Shown: positions 36,523 to 46,378 of the stretch, one piece after another
Layout of the letters: every line of letters starts with the position of its first letter
Numbering within the stretch: position 1 is the stretch's first letter
NCBI GenBank assembly: GCA_947258695.1
Contig: CAMYJG010000001.1
Span: forward strand, 62,001 to 126,000
Reading direction: 5' to 3'
Length of the DNA stretch: 64,000 bases
Source: an uncultured Ectothiorhodospiraceae bacterium
GTDB lineage: Bacteria; Pseudomonadota; Gammaproteobacteria; UBA6429; Thiohalophilaceae
Program-made: the position numbers and the translations under genes
The notes under the pieces: model-generated
Told to the model about the DNA's origin: nothing
Database searches by the model: none
What the model saw: the letters and a program-made list of their open reading frames with translations, nothing else

Positions 36523-36972
36523 ATGCGTTTTATTACATCTTTCTTTTTATTGACTTATGTACAGCTTTGCAATGCGGCAGTAGAAGCCAATACGACTAGA
36601 AACAATAACATTCCTTCGTTAACGAATGAACCTGTTGGCCTTGGTAATTATCTGCAAATGTTCTTTGGTTTATTTATCATTGTTGCACTAATAATTGGTA
36701 TGGCCTGGTTTATGCGCCGTATGGGCAGTATGAGTGGCGTTACAACCGGAAACTTGAAAGTTCTTGGCGGTATCTCGGTAGGACAACGGGAACGGGTAGT
36801 GTTAGTACAAGCAGGTGATACTCAGCTATTAGTTGGTGTTGCACCGGGAGAAGTGCGTACCTTACACGTAATGGATGAAAAAATTGTAAACACCGAATCA
36901 AGCCATACAGGTAACGTTTCTGGTTTTGCTGATAAATTACAAGCAGCAATAAAAAAACGGAGTACCTCATGA
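36523..36972 (+). CDS. fliO: Flagellar biosynthetic protein FliO
   Basis: About 149 residues from ATG 36523; the track start is a TTG two codons earlier. A signal-like N-terminus ([16 protein letters not shown]) and a membrane helix ([22 protein letters not shown]) precede the FliO domain ([42 protein letters not shown]). FliO stabilises FliP during assembly of the export gate. Its stop overlaps the fliP start (ATGA). Confidence 0.93.
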   Translation: MRFITSFFLLTYVQLCNAAVEANTTRNNNIPSLTNEPVGLGNYLQMFFGLFIIVALIIGMAWFMRRMGSMSGVTTGNLKVLGGISVGQRERVVLVQAGDTQLLVGVAPGEVRTLHVMDEKIVNTESSHTGNVSGFADKLQAAIKKRSTS

Positions 36973-37736
36973 GAATAAAGCAAAATAGCTTTATCTCATT
37001 AATGACAGGCATAGTCATTTTTCTTGCATTAATACCGCTACAATCAGTTTCTGCAGAGTCAGGTTTGCAAGCAGTTACCGTCACAACTACGGCAAGTGGT
37101 GAGCAATCATATTCTGTCAGTATTCAAATATTAATGTTAATGACGGTCTTAACATTTTTGCCCGCCGCATTAATGATGATGACGTCTTTTACCCGAATAA
37201 TTATAGTTTTGTCTATTTTACGCCAGGCACTAGGATTAATGCAGGCGCCCTCATCACAAACACTGATTGGATTATCCTTGTTTTTAACTTTTTTTATAAT
37301 GGCTCCCGTTTTTGATCGCATTAATACCGAAGCATTACAGCCATACTTAAATGAAAAAATCACTATACAAGATGCAGCAAATGCAGCAGGCAAACCGTTG
37401 CGACACTTTATGTTTGGTCAAACCCGGGAAGCAGACATAATGACTTTTTCACAGATTGCTGGCCATGATAAATTTAATTCACATGCAGAAGTACCTTTTT
37501 CTATATTGGTACCTGCCTTTGTTACCAGCGAATTAAAAACGGCTTTTCAAATTGGTTTTTTATTATTCATACCTTTTCTGATTATTGATTTAGTCGTAGC
37601 CAGTGTATTGATGTCTATGGGTATGATGATGTTGTCGCCTATGGTTATCTCTTTACCATTTAAAATTATGCTGTTTGTATTAGTGGATGGGTGGAACCTA
37701 ATAATCGGCACATTAGCTTCCAGCTTTTACGTTTAA
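36969..37736 (+). CDS. fliP: Flagellar export gate protein FliP
   Basis: 255 residues with a cleavable signal sequence ([15 protein letters not shown]) and the four FliP membrane helices: [44 protein letters not shown] and [39 protein letters not shown] are nearly consensus. FliP forms the pentameric core of the FliPQR gate. Confidence 0.97.
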   Translation: MRIKQNSFISLMTGIVIFLALIPLQSVSAESGLQAVTVTTTASGEQSYSVSIQILMLMTVLTFLPAALMMMTSFTRIIIVLSILRQALGLMQAPSSQTLIGLSLFLTFFIMAPVFDRINTEALQPYLNEKITIQDAANAAGKPLRHFMFGQTREADIMTFSQIAGHDKFNSHAEVPFSILVPAFVTSELKTAFQIGFLLFIPFLIIDLVVASVLMSMGMMMLSPMVISLPFKIMLFVLVDGWNLIIGTLASSFYV

Positions 37737-37747
37737 GAGGATATATT

Positions 37748-38017
37748 ATGAGTCCTGAAGATGTACTAACGATATTTCAATACGCATTACAGGTTTTATT
37801 AATGTTAATACTCGTGATACTTATTCCTGCATTACTCGTCGGCTTGTTAGTCAGCATGTTTCAGGCAGCAACACAAATCAATGAGATGACATTAAGTTTT
37901 ATTCCTAAACTAATTATTACTGTTATCACGTTAATGATTGCTGGGCCATGGATGCTACGCTTAATTATTGAATATAGTCAGCAACTAATACGTGATATCC
38001 CATACCTGGTTGGTTAA
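37748..38017 (+). CDS. fliQ: Flagellar export gate protein FliQ
   Basis: 89 residues from the ATG at 37748, preceded by AGAGG; the track start at 37691 reads into fliP. Two membrane helices (VLLMLILVILIPALLVGLLVSMFQAATQINEMTLSFIPKLI and ITVITLMIAGPWMLRLI) with the family sequence QAATQINEMTLSF. Part of the FliPQR export gate. Confidence 0.97.
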   Translation: MSPEDVLTIFQYALQVLLMLILVILIPALLVGLLVSMFQAATQINEMTLSFIPKLIITVITLMIAGPWMLRLIIEYSQQLIRDIPYLVG

Positions 38018-38019
38018 TT

Positions 38020-38793
38020 GTGATTATTCCTGCTGCAGAAATAACCGCTTTAATTGGCGCTTACTTATGGCCATTATTCCGGGTTTCAGCCATGGTCGCA
38101 GCAGCACCTGTTTTCGGTACACGCAGCGTACCAGCAAAAGTTAAAATCATGATTGCTTTAGCAATCACGTCCATCCTTGTACCTATCTTGCCAGTACCAG
38201 AGGTCAATGTATTCAGCCCGCTAGCAATTATAATTATTGCTCAGCAAATATTAATTGGATTGATTATCGGCTTTAGTGTGCAACTTGTTTTTAGTGCCGT
38301 CATTACCGGCGGACAAATTGTTGCAATGCAAATGGGTTTAGGTTTTTCATTGATGGTTGACCCGCAAAATGGTGCACAATCTCCTGTATTAAGCCAGTTT
38401 TATATAGTCTTGGTTATGCTGGTTTACCTGGCAATCAATGGGCACCTTGTTTTAGTTGAAGTACTGGCCGAAAGCTTCAGAACAATGCCAATCTCCGCAC
38501 AAGGTTTGGTTGCTGATGACTTTATGCAAGTTGTACGTTGGGGTACTAATATTTTTGCAGGTGGTATGGCCATCGCATTACCTGCTATTGCCTCTTTACT
38601 AGTGGTAAATATTGCTTTTGGTGTTATGACACGTTCAGCGCCACAACTTAATATCTTTGCTATTGGTTTTCCAATTACTATGTTATTAGGTTTTGCACTG
38701 GTAATGGTGACATTACCTAATGTTGGTCCAAAATCAATTACCTTGTTCAGTGATGTCTATCACTTGATACAATCGATTCTAGGTATTAAGTAA
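38020..38793 (+). CDS. fliR: Flagellar export gate protein FliR
   Basis: 257 residues, GTG start. Multi-spanning protein with PVFGTRSVPAKVKIMIALAIT and SVQLVFSAVITGGQIVAMQMGLGFSLMVDPQNG, characteristic of FliR, and a C-terminal GFPITMLLGFALVM. Completes the FliPQR gate. Two nt after fliQ and overlapping flhB by one base. Confidence 0.97.
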   Translation: MIIPAAEITALIGAYLWPLFRVSAMVAAAPVFGTRSVPAKVKIMIALAITSILVPILPVPEVNVFSPLAIIIIAQQILIGLIIGFSVQLVFSAVITGGQIVAMQMGLGFSLMVDPQNGAQSPVLSQFYIVLVMLVYLAINGHLVLVEVLAESFRTMPISAQGLVADDFMQVVRWGTNIFAGGMAIALPAIASLLVVNIAFGVMTRSAPQLNIFAIGFPITMLLGFALVMVTLPNVGPKSITLFSDVYHLIQSILGIK

Positions 38794-39929
38794 TGGCTGA
38801 AGATACTGGTCAGGAACGTACCGAACAGCCCACCCCGCGACGAATTCAGCAAGCGCGGGAAAAGGGCCAGGTCCCCACATCACGTGAATTAAATACTATG
38901 TTGATGATGTTAATTGCCGGAACCAGCATTATGTTTATTGGCCCAGGCATCGTTACAGACTTTCAGGATATGTTTCATCGCTACTTGAATATAAGCCGCG
39001 AAAATATTTTCGATATCACTTCTATGCCTGTGATGCTTGAAACTGCAATTATTGATGCACTAATAACATTATCACCTTTTTTTGCATTAATGGTTATATC
39101 CGCTGTAGCCGGACCATTAATGATGGGAGGAGTGACCTTCAGCACCCAGGCAATGTCATTTAAATGGGAAAAATTAAATCCTGTTACCGGGCTTGGACGC
39201 GTTTTTTCTAAGAAAGGTTTGGTAGAACTGGTTAAAGCATTAGTGAAATTTATTATTATTGCTACAACCGCCATATTATTTTTATATACACAGATTGATG
39301 TTTATCTTGGCCTGGGTAGTGAACCATTAGTTCAAGCATTACCACATATGGCCAACTTATTGATCTGGTCTTTTCTAGCTATTGCTTCTGTACTCGTTTT
39401 CATCGCTTTAATTGATGTGCCATTCCAGATTTACGATTACACACAACAATTAAAAATGACATTCCAGGAAATACGGGATGAGAACAAAGATACAGAAGGT
39501 AATCCAGATGTGCGTGGTCGTGTTAAAACTGTACAACGTGAAATGGCTCAGCGCCGTATGATGGCAGAAGTACCTAAAGCGGATGTTATTATAACCAACC
39601 CGGAGCATTATTCTGTTGCTATTAAGTACGATCAAGACTCAATGACTGCACCAGTCGTAGTTGCAAAGGGTGTAGATATTATCGCAATGCAAATCAGAAC
39701 GATTGCACGTGAACACGAAGTGCCGATATTACAGGCGCCACCATTAGCACGTGCTTTACATCATACCACCGAAATCGATGAAGAAATTCCGGCTGCCTTA
39801 TATTTAGCTGTTGCTCAGGTATTAGCCTACATCTTTAAATTACGCACTGATTCTCGTTGGCATAAAAAGAAAAAAGAACACAAGTTAAGCAACCTTCCCA
39901 TCCCGGAAGACATGCAATTTGATAAATAA
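38793..39929 (+). CDS. flhB: Flagellar export switch protein FlhB
   Basis: 378 residues, full length. N-terminal [28 protein letters not shown], four membrane helices, then the cytoplasmic domain. At the autocleavage site, usually NPTH, this protein has NPEH ([14 protein letters not shown]). FlhB interacts with the export gate and switches specificity from hook to filament. The Thr to Glu change keeps the Asn-Pro bond but is not the commonest form. Follows fliR without a gap. Confidence 0.95.
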   Translation: MAEDTGQERTEQPTPRRIQQAREKGQVPTSRELNTMLMMLIAGTSIMFIGPGIVTDFQDMFHRYLNISRENIFDITSMPVMLETAIIDALITLSPFFALMVISAVAGPLMMGGVTFSTQAMSFKWEKLNPVTGLGRVFSKKGLVELVKALVKFIIIATTAILFLYTQIDVYLGLGSEPLVQALPHMANLLIWSFLAIASVLVFIALIDVPFQIYDYTQQLKMTFQEIRDENKDTEGNPDVRGRVKTVQREMAQRRMMAEVPKADVIITNPEHYSVAIKYDQDSMTAPVVVAKGVDIIAMQIRTIAREHEVPILQAPPLARALHHTTEIDEEIPAALYLAVAQVLAYIFKLRTDSRWHKKKKEHKLSNLPIPEDMQFDK

Positions 39930-39952
39930 ACTTAATAGTTAAAGGTATAAAA

Positions 39953-41925
39953 GTGGCAGAGCAAACTGTTTTAGTTGATAACATGAAAAGTATGACCCGC
40001 AACGGTTTAGGTGCACCGCTATTATTATTGGTTATGATGGCCATGATAGTCGTGCCCCTGGCACCATTTATGCTGGATGTTTTTTTTAGCTTTAATATTT
40101 CACTTGCCCTGGTTGTTCTATTAGTGACTGTATATAGCCTGCGACCTTTAGACTTTTCATTATTTCCAACCATCTTGCTGGTGACAACATTATTAAGGCT
40201 TGCTTTAAATGTTGCCTCAACACGTATAGTTTTACTCGAAGGTCATACCGGTGGTGATGCCGCTGGTCAGGTAATAAAAGCATTTGGTGAATTTGTAATT
40301 GGTGGTAATTATGCAGTTGGTATTATCGTATTCGCCATCTTGGTAATCATTAACTTTGTAGTTATTACTAAAGGTGCAACACGTATATCTGAAGTAAGCG
40401 CGCGTTTTACTTTAGATGCCATGCCCGGTAAACAAATGGCTATCGATGCTGACTTAAATGCTGGCCTGATAGATTCTGATGACGCACGTCGATTAATATA
40501 CTCGGTGGTTTAGTGATTGGCATGCTACAACATGATCTGAGCTTTGCTGTAGCGGCTAAAAATTATGTTTTATTAACTGTCGGTGATGGTCTGGTTGCTC
40601 AAATTCCAGCCCTGTTACTTTCCACAGCGGCAGGTATTATCGTTACACGTGTATCCAGCACCCAGGATATGGGTGAACAGGTATTAAGTCAGTTGTTTAA
40701 AAAGCCAAAAGCTCTGGCTGTTACTGCATCTATTCTTGGTGTTATGGGTATTATTCCAGGAATGCCACATTTTGCTTTTTTAACCTTAGCTATTGCCAGT
40801 GGACTTGCGGCGTACTTCTTATATCAGAAACAAGCACAACCTGTTGTTGAAGAGCCGACTGTTGAGAAGGTGGAACAACCTCCAGAAAGTCGTGAATTAA
40901 GTTGGGATGATGTCACACCCGTCGACACTATCGGGCTCGAAGTTGGCTACCGCCTGATTCCTATGGTCGACAAAGATCAAGGTGGCCAGTTAATGGCAAG
41001 AATTAAAGGTGTACGAAAAAAACTATCTCAGGAGCTGGGCTTTCTTATTCCGGCAGTGCATATTCGGGATAACCTGGAATTACCACCAAATGGATACCGT
41101 ATTACATTAATGGGTGTCAGCGTTGGTGAAGCGGATATACAGCCGGAAAAAGATATGGCGATTAATCCGGGCCAGGTATATGGCACGATATCCGGAGTAG
41201 AAACAAAAGATCCTGCTTTTGGTTTGGATGCTTTGTGGATTGAAGGCGCACAACGTGATCATGCACAGACATTAGGATATACCGTCGTTGACTCTAATAC
41301 CGTGATAGCGACTCATTTAAGCCAGTTATTACAAACACATGCCAATGAATTACTCGGCCATGAAGAAGTACAACACTTATTGGATAAACTCGCTGAATCA
41401 GCACCTAAGCTGGTAGAGAACCTGGTACCCGATACCTTGAACTTAGGCATTATTGTTAAAGTACTTCAAAGCTTGCTAGCTGAAGGCATTCCGGTCCGTG
41501 ATATACGGACGATCGCCGAAACATTGGCAGAACATGCCAGTCGAAGTCAGGATCCTGACGAACTCACAACAGCAGTTCGTACCTCACTAGGACGTATGAT
41601 CGTCCAACAAATCAATGGCATGGCGGCTGAGCTCTCTGTTATCACCCTGGATCCAAATCTGGAACAGTTGTTGCATCAAGCAGTACAGGCAGACGGAGTA
41701 GGTGGCGTCGAACCAGGTTTAGCTGAGCGCTTATTTACGGCTTTACAAGAAAGCGTTCAGAAACAAGAAGCAATGGGACAACCTGCAGTACTTCTTGTTT
41801 CAGGCCTGATTAGAACGATGTTAGCCAGGTTTGTAAAACATACCATTCCTAACTTACATGTTCTGTCATATAACGAGATTCCTAGTGACAAACAGATTCG
41901 AATTGTTGCAACCGTTGGACAATAA
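39953..41925 (+). pseudogene. flhA: Flagellar export gate protein FlhA, frame disrupted by an internal deletion
   Basis: Two adjacent ORFs (GTG start at 39953 to 40513, and 40513 to 41925) together form flhA. The N-terminal part ends normally up to [24 protein letters not shown], then runs out of frame to a TAG. The second part resumes one frame over, in [39 protein letters not shown], and continues through an intact C-terminal cytoplasmic domain ending HVLSYNEIPSDKQIRIVATVGQ. About 32 residues expected in between, including the FHIPEP signature EADFYGxMDGASKF, are missing. As read, export would be lost. The rest of the operon is intact. Confidence 0.85.
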
Positions 41926-42015
41926 GACTCAGATGAGCATTGAAGCTCACCAGGGATCAGTAAATACGATATAGCCTTGGACTGTAAACAGTCTGATTAA
42001 CTGGGGCAGAGAAAG

Positions 42016-43353
42016 ATGAATATAAAACGATTTGTAGCCGATGATATGCGAACCGCATTGCGTAAAGTGAGTGAAACACTGGGTCCTGATGCCGTGATTT
42101 TATCAAACAATCGAATAGATGAAGGAATCGAGATTGTTGCTGCCATTGATTATGATGAATCATTAATTGGTGAACCTGAAACAAGTTCAGAAATTAAACA
42201 AAATCCTTTTATTCATAATGATGCAGAAGTTACGTCCTCTCATATTGAAAAAAGAAATCGTGATGCCGCGTATGATGATCTGCGTTACGGCAGAAACATC
42301 CCTGTAACTGATGACAAGCCTTTAACAAAACCATATCAACCGACTAACTTTTCCGCTCAGCCCGAGTTACAACAGCATGCACAAGTGAATGAACATTTAT
42401 GGACTGAAGAACCTGCTTTTATGGAAATGCAGTCGGAACTAAAATCATTAAGAGGTTTACTGGTAAATCAATTATCCGGTCTAAGCTGGGGCAATGAAGT
42501 TCAATACCATCCATTACGTGCACGACTATTACAACGCCTAATGTCATTAGGCCTGAGTCCAAAACTTGCAAAAGACATCGCTGCAAATGTTAACGAAGAA
42601 AAAGATTTTGAACACAACTGGCGTCTGGCTTTAGGAGAGCTCGCTCATCGTCTGCCAGTTGGAGAAAATGAAATTATTGAAAAAGGCGGTGTCGTTGCAC
42701 TTGTTGGTGCTACTGGTGTTGGTAAAACAACAACCATTGCCAAGCTTGCAGCCCGTTATACTTTAAAACATGGCCCACATCGTGTGGCTTTAATTACTAC
42801 GGATAATTACCGTGTCGCAGCACAGGAGCAACTACGCAGCTATGCACGTATCATGGGTATCCCCATGCGTATTACAGGTGATGCAGATAGTTTGCGTGAA
42901 GCCCTTGATAGCCTGCGAGACAAGGAGTTAATTTTAATTGATACCGCCGGTATGAGTCAGCGCGATATGATGTTAAATAAACAGTTTGCTATGTTGCAAG
43001 CAGAGGGTTTACCCCTGATAAAAATATACCTGACATTAGCAACTAATTGTCAACGCGGGGTGCTCAATGAAACAGGTGATAAATTTAAAGAAATGAATTT
43101 ATCTGGCTGCATATTAACTAAAGTTGATGAAACAACCAGCATGGGTGGCGCTTTAACAGTTGCCATCGAAAACGACCTGGAAATTTCATATTTTTGTGAT
43201 GGCCAGCAAGTACCTGAAGATATTCATTTAGCCCGGGCTCACAATATTGTAAGTCGAAGTGTCTCTGTTATGCAGCATATGGCAACGACGAATAGTTACG
43301 ATGAGACGACATCACTCACAGTAGGTGGTATGGTAGCAAATGGAAATGGTTGA
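42016..43353 (+). CDS. flhF: Flagellar biosynthesis GTPase FlhF
   Basis: 445 residues. N-terminal basic region (MNIKRFVADDMRTALRKVSETLGPDAVILSN) and a long acidic/Gln-rich B-domain, then the SRP-like NG domain: VALVGATGVGKTTTIAKLAARY (G1), ALITTDNYRVAAQEQLRSYA, LIDTAGMSQRD (G3) and LTKVDET (G4). FlhF recruits the flagellum to the pole. Overlaps flhG by 14 nt. Confidence 0.97.
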   Translation: MNIKRFVADDMRTALRKVSETLGPDAVILSNNRIDEGIEIVAAIDYDESLIGEPETSSEIKQNPFIHNDAEVTSSHIEKRNRDAAYDDLRYGRNIPVTDDKPLTKPYQPTNFSAQPELQQHAQVNEHLWTEEPAFMEMQSELKSLRGLLVNQLSGLSWGNEVQYHPLRARLLQRLMSLGLSPKLAKDIAANVNEEKDFEHNWRLALGELAHRLPVGENEIIEKGGVVALVGATGVGKTTTIAKLAARYTLKHGPHRVALITTDNYRVAAQEQLRSYARIMGIPMRITGDADSLREALDSLRDKELILIDTAGMSQRDMMLNKQFAMLQAEGLPLIKIYLTLATNCQRGVLNETGDKFKEMNLSGCILTKVDETTSMGGALTVAIENDLEISYFCDGQQVPEDIHLARAHNIVSRSVSVMQHMATTNSYDETTSLTVGGMVANGNG

Positions 43354-44236
43354 TATTGTAGATTTTCCCGATAAACTCGATCAAGCCGCAGGATTAAGAC
43401 GAATGGCAAAACCAAAGCCCGTTAGAGTTATAACAATTGCAAGTGGTAAAGGGGGTGTTGGAAAAACCAACGTTTCAGTTAACCTCGCTGTAGCACTTGC
43501 TTCTCAAAATAAAAATGTCACTATACTGGATGCTGATTTAGGCCTGGCAAATATTGATGTCATGCTAGGTCTCCATTCAGACAAAAACTTGTCGCATGTT
43601 ATGAAAGGCGAATGCGAACTTGAAGAAATATTACTTGATGGCCCTAATGGCATAAAAGTTATACCTGCATCTTCTGGTATTAAAAATATGGCAGAGATGT
43701 CTCCTGCAGAACATGCCGGTCTGGTAAGCGCTTTTAGCGAACTTAGTCATGATATAGATGTATTATTAGTTGATTCAGCAGCAGGCATTTCAGAAAGTGT
43801 AGTGAGCTTTTCACGTGCAGCACAGGAAGTCATTATAGTTGTATGTGATGAACCTGCTTCTATTACTGATGCCTATGCTTTAATAAAACTTCTCAGTAGT
43901 GAACAAGATATATTTAAATTTCATGTTTTAGCTAACATGGTGTCTGGTCCACAGCAAGGCAGGGAAGTGTATGACAAGTTAGCGAAAGTATCGAATCGTT
44001 TTCTTGATGTTGCGTTAGATTATATCGGTCATATACCTTACGATGAGCACTTACAGAAGGCTGTTAAGCGTCAAAAATCCGTCGTTGAAGTCTTTCCACG
44101 CAGCAGAGCAGCGCAATCATTTCAAACATTGTCAAAAAAGGTAAACAATTGGCCTATACCCACTGCATCAGGTGGACACCTTGAGTTTTTTGTGGAAAGG
44201 TTAGTGTCGGGATCAACATTGGAGGTTCTGCCATGA
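43340..44236 (+). CDS. flhG: MinD-like flagellar number regulator FlhG/FleN
   Basis: 298 residues. Deviant Walker A ASGKGGVGKTNVSVNLA with the signature Lys, switch DADLGLANIDVMLG and VDSAAGISESVV; C-terminal membrane/partner region with FVERL. FlhG/FleN limits flagellar number by stimulating FlhF GTPase and antagonising FleQ. It overlaps both neighbours; a start at the Met two codons in is equally possible. Confidence 0.96.
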   Translation: MEMVDIVDFPDKLDQAAGLRRMAKPKPVRVITIASGKGGVGKTNVSVNLAVALASQNKNVTILDADLGLANIDVMLGLHSDKNLSHVMKGECELEEILLDGPNGIKVIPASSGIKNMAEMSPAEHAGLVSAFSELSHDIDVLLVDSAAGISESVVSFSRAAQEVIIVVCDEPASITDAYALIKLLSSEQDIFKFHVLANMVSGPQQGREVYDKLAKVSNRFLDVALDYIGHIPYDEHLQKAVKRQKSVVEVFPRSRAAQSFQTLSKKVNNWPIPTASGGHLEFFVERLVSGSTLEVLP

Positions 44237-44961
44237 ATGGCATAGCAGCATATTCAGAACAACAACCTAACTATACCGATGATATGGTAGAGCGTCATGC
44301 ACCTCTCGTTAAGAGAATTGCATGTCATTTAATTAACCGTTTACCTGCTTGCGTACAACTTGAAGACATGGTTCAGGCTGGCATGATTGGTTTGTTAGAA
44401 GCTACCGGAAAGTATGACGAATCACAAGGCGCCAGTTTCGAAACATATGCTGGCATTCGTATTCGTGGTTCAATGTTAGATGAAATTCGTAAGAACGATT
44501 GGGCGCCTCGCTCAGTTCATCGTAAAGCCCGGCAAGTAGCCGAAGCAGTCCGCGAAATTGAAAACGAACATGGCAGAGATGCACGAGATATAGAAATTGC
44601 CGAAACTCTCGACATGAGTTTAGGTGAATATTACAAAATTCTGCAGGATAATAGTTACCATAAAGTACTTAGTGTCGATGATACTAGTGTCACAACTGGT
44701 GAGACTATGCTTGATAGCATGTCTGATAATGCGCCAGGCATTCTTGATGGTATGCATAAAGATGATATGCAAAAACTGTTATCAGAAGCGATCGCAGGAT
44801 TACCTGAACGCGAACGTTTAGTCATGGCGCTTTATTACGATGAAGAACTTAATTTGCGCGAAATAGGCGCTGTTATGGGTGTCAGCGAATCACGTGTTAG
44901 CCAGATTCATAGTCAGGCTATTATTCGCTTACAATCACGTATGTCTGTTCGTCCTGAATGA
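44233..44961 (+). CDS. fliA: Flagellar sigma factor FliA (sigma28)
   Basis: 242 residues. Region 2 with HAPLVKRIACHLINRLPACVQLEDMVQAGMIGLLEA and YAGIRIRGSMLDEIRKNDWAPRSVHRKAR, region 3, and region 4 LPERERLVMALYYDEELNLREIGAVMGVSESRVSQIHSQAI. It directs RNA polymerase to late flagellar and chemotaxis promoters. The start overlaps flhG (ATGA). A FliA-type promoter lies 130 nt beyond its stop, before cheY. Confidence 0.97.
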   Translation: MNGIAAYSEQQPNYTDDMVERHAPLVKRIACHLINRLPACVQLEDMVQAGMIGLLEATGKYDESQGASFETYAGIRIRGSMLDEIRKNDWAPRSVHRKARQVAEAVREIENEHGRDARDIEIAETLDMSLGEYYKILQDNSYHKVLSVDDTSVTTGETMLDSMSDNAPGILDGMHKDDMQKLLSEAIAGLPERERLVMALYYDEELNLREIGAVMGVSESRVSQIHSQAIIRLQSRMSVRPE

Positions 44962-44962
44962 G

Positions 44963-45000
44963 AGTAACGCTAAATTATCCATACTTTTATTCACGTTACT
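44963..45000 (+). terminator. Possible weak terminator hairpin after fliA
   Basis: AGTAACG and CGTTACT form perfect 7-nt arms with a 24-nt loop directly after the fliA stop; a short pyrimidine-rich TTCACTTTTT follows. The long loop and modest GC make intrinsic termination uncertain. Confidence 0.3.
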
Positions 45001-45094
45001 TTCACTTTTTACCCACTTTTTGACCAAAACCCTCTCTAAAATAATTATTTAAAAAGATTTCAACACTTTTTAAACATTGTTTTCTTCTTTTCCT

Positions 45095-45121
45095 TAAGAA
45101 ATCTCGCTAACTGGCCGATAA
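45095..45121 (+). promoter_or_regulatory. sigma28 (FliA) promoter for the chemotaxis operon
   Basis: TAAG, a 15-nt spacer, then a perfect GCCGATAA -10 box, as in the consensus TAAA-N15-GCCGATAA. It lies 92 nt upstream of cheY and just after fliA, so FliA is expected to drive cheY-cheZ-cheA-cheB-motCD-parAP and probably cheW. Confidence 0.85.
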
Positions 45122-45212
45122 CTTTCATAACTATAGTGATAATTCTTGCTTTAATACGCCTTTATTATAGTCAGGAATAATCGGTTTAAATGTGTACTGC
45201 GGAGGATAACTT

Positions 45213-45596
45213 GTGGACACGGATATGAAAATTCTTGTTGTAGATGATTTTTCTACAATGCGTCGAATAATTAAAAATTTACTACGAGACTTGGGCTTCA
45301 ATAATACCAGTGAAGCTGATGATGGGTTAACTGCATTACCAATGCTAAAGAGTGGTGACTTTGATTTATTAGTCACTGACTGGAATATGCCTGGTATGCA
45401 AGGGATTGATTTGCTCAAGGCCGTAAGAGCAGACGAAAACCTACAAAATATACCTGTCTTAATGGTAACAGCTGAACAGAAAAAAGAACAAATTGTTGAA
45501 GCTGCTCAGGCTGGTGTTAATGGCTATATTGTAAAACCCTTTACTGCTTTAATCCTAAAAGAAAAGCTAGAAAAGATTTTTGCACGCATTAATTAA
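45213..45596 (+). CDS. cheY: Chemotaxis response regulator CheY
   Basis: 127 residues, GTG start favoured by GGAGGA 7 nt upstream. Single receiver domain: ILVVDDFSTMRRIIKNLLRDLGFNN, the phospho-acceptor Asp in LVTDWNMPGMQG, VTAEQKKE and the Lys in IVKPFTA. CheY-P binds FliM to reverse rotation. First gene of the operon, followed by cheZ in 20 nt. Confidence 0.98.
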   Translation: MDTDMKILVVDDFSTMRRIIKNLLRDLGFNNTSEADDGLTALPMLKSGDFDLLVTDWNMPGMQGIDLLKAVRADENLQNIPVLMVTAEQKKEQIVEAAQAGVNGYIVKPFTALILKEKLEKIFARIN

Positions 45597-45616
45597 TGTA
45601 GTTAGGGATTTAAATC

Positions 45617-46354
45617 ATGATAGAAGACGAAGAACTTATTACTGACGACAATATTGCCAGGGTAAAAGATCTGTTAGTTTGCATGGAAAAAGGTCATGAA
45701 GAAGAGGCAATTGAAATCATTGATGAGTTAACGACAATTCGTGAGACTGAACTTTACCAGGATATGGGTAAGCTGACTCGAGAATTACATGATGCAATTT
45801 CAAATTTTGGTGTTGATGATTCAATAAGTATCATGGCAGAAAAAAGTATTCCCGATGCCCGGGAAAGATTGAATTATGTTATTTCTAAAACAGATGAAGC
45901 TGCAAATAGCACTTTAGAAGCGATTGAAGAATCAATTCCGATATGTGACAACTTAAATGATCAGGCATCAGAATTGCATACATCATGGCAGAAGTTTACT
46001 AATCGAGAGTTATCGGCTGATGAGTTTCGTGCTTTAAGTAAAAATATTGAGGCGTTTTTCACAAAAACTCAAGATATGGGAACAGTAAAAGACCATTTAA
46101 CGGCTATATTGCTTGCACAAGAATACCAGGATTTAACCGGACAAATAATCAAGAAAGTGATTAACCTGGTAGGTGAAGTAGAAGATAAATTAATAGGATT
46201 AATACAAATAACCGGCGCTCCACAGGTTGATGAAAGTAAAGCAAAAGATGATGCCGCAGAACTGGATGGCCCACCTGTTCCAGGCCTTGCACACAAAGAT
46301 ACAGTATCAGGCCAGGATGAAGTAGATGATTTACTTTCTAGCCTGGGATTTTAA
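45617..46354 (+). CDS. cheZ: CheY-P phosphatase CheZ
   Basis: 245 residues, long helical hairpin. The catalytic region AQEYQDLTGQIIKKVINLVGEVE includes the active Gln of the QDLTGQ motif, and the C-terminus ends DEVDDLLSSLGF, the CheY-binding peptide, both essential for function. It dephosphorylates CheY-P. Confidence 0.96.
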   Translation: MIEDEELITDDNIARVKDLLVCMEKGHEEEAIEIIDELTTIRETELYQDMGKLTRELHDAISNFGVDDSISIMAEKSIPDARERLNYVISKTDEAANSTLEAIEESIPICDNLNDQASELHTSWQKFTNRELSADEFRALSKNIEAFFTKTQDMGTVKDHLTAILLAQEYQDLTGQIIKKVINLVGEVEDKLIGLIQITGAPQVDESKAKDDAAELDGPPVPGLAHKDTVSGQDEVDDLLSSLGF

Positions 46355-46378
46355 TAATGAAGTTGGAAATTTAGTACT

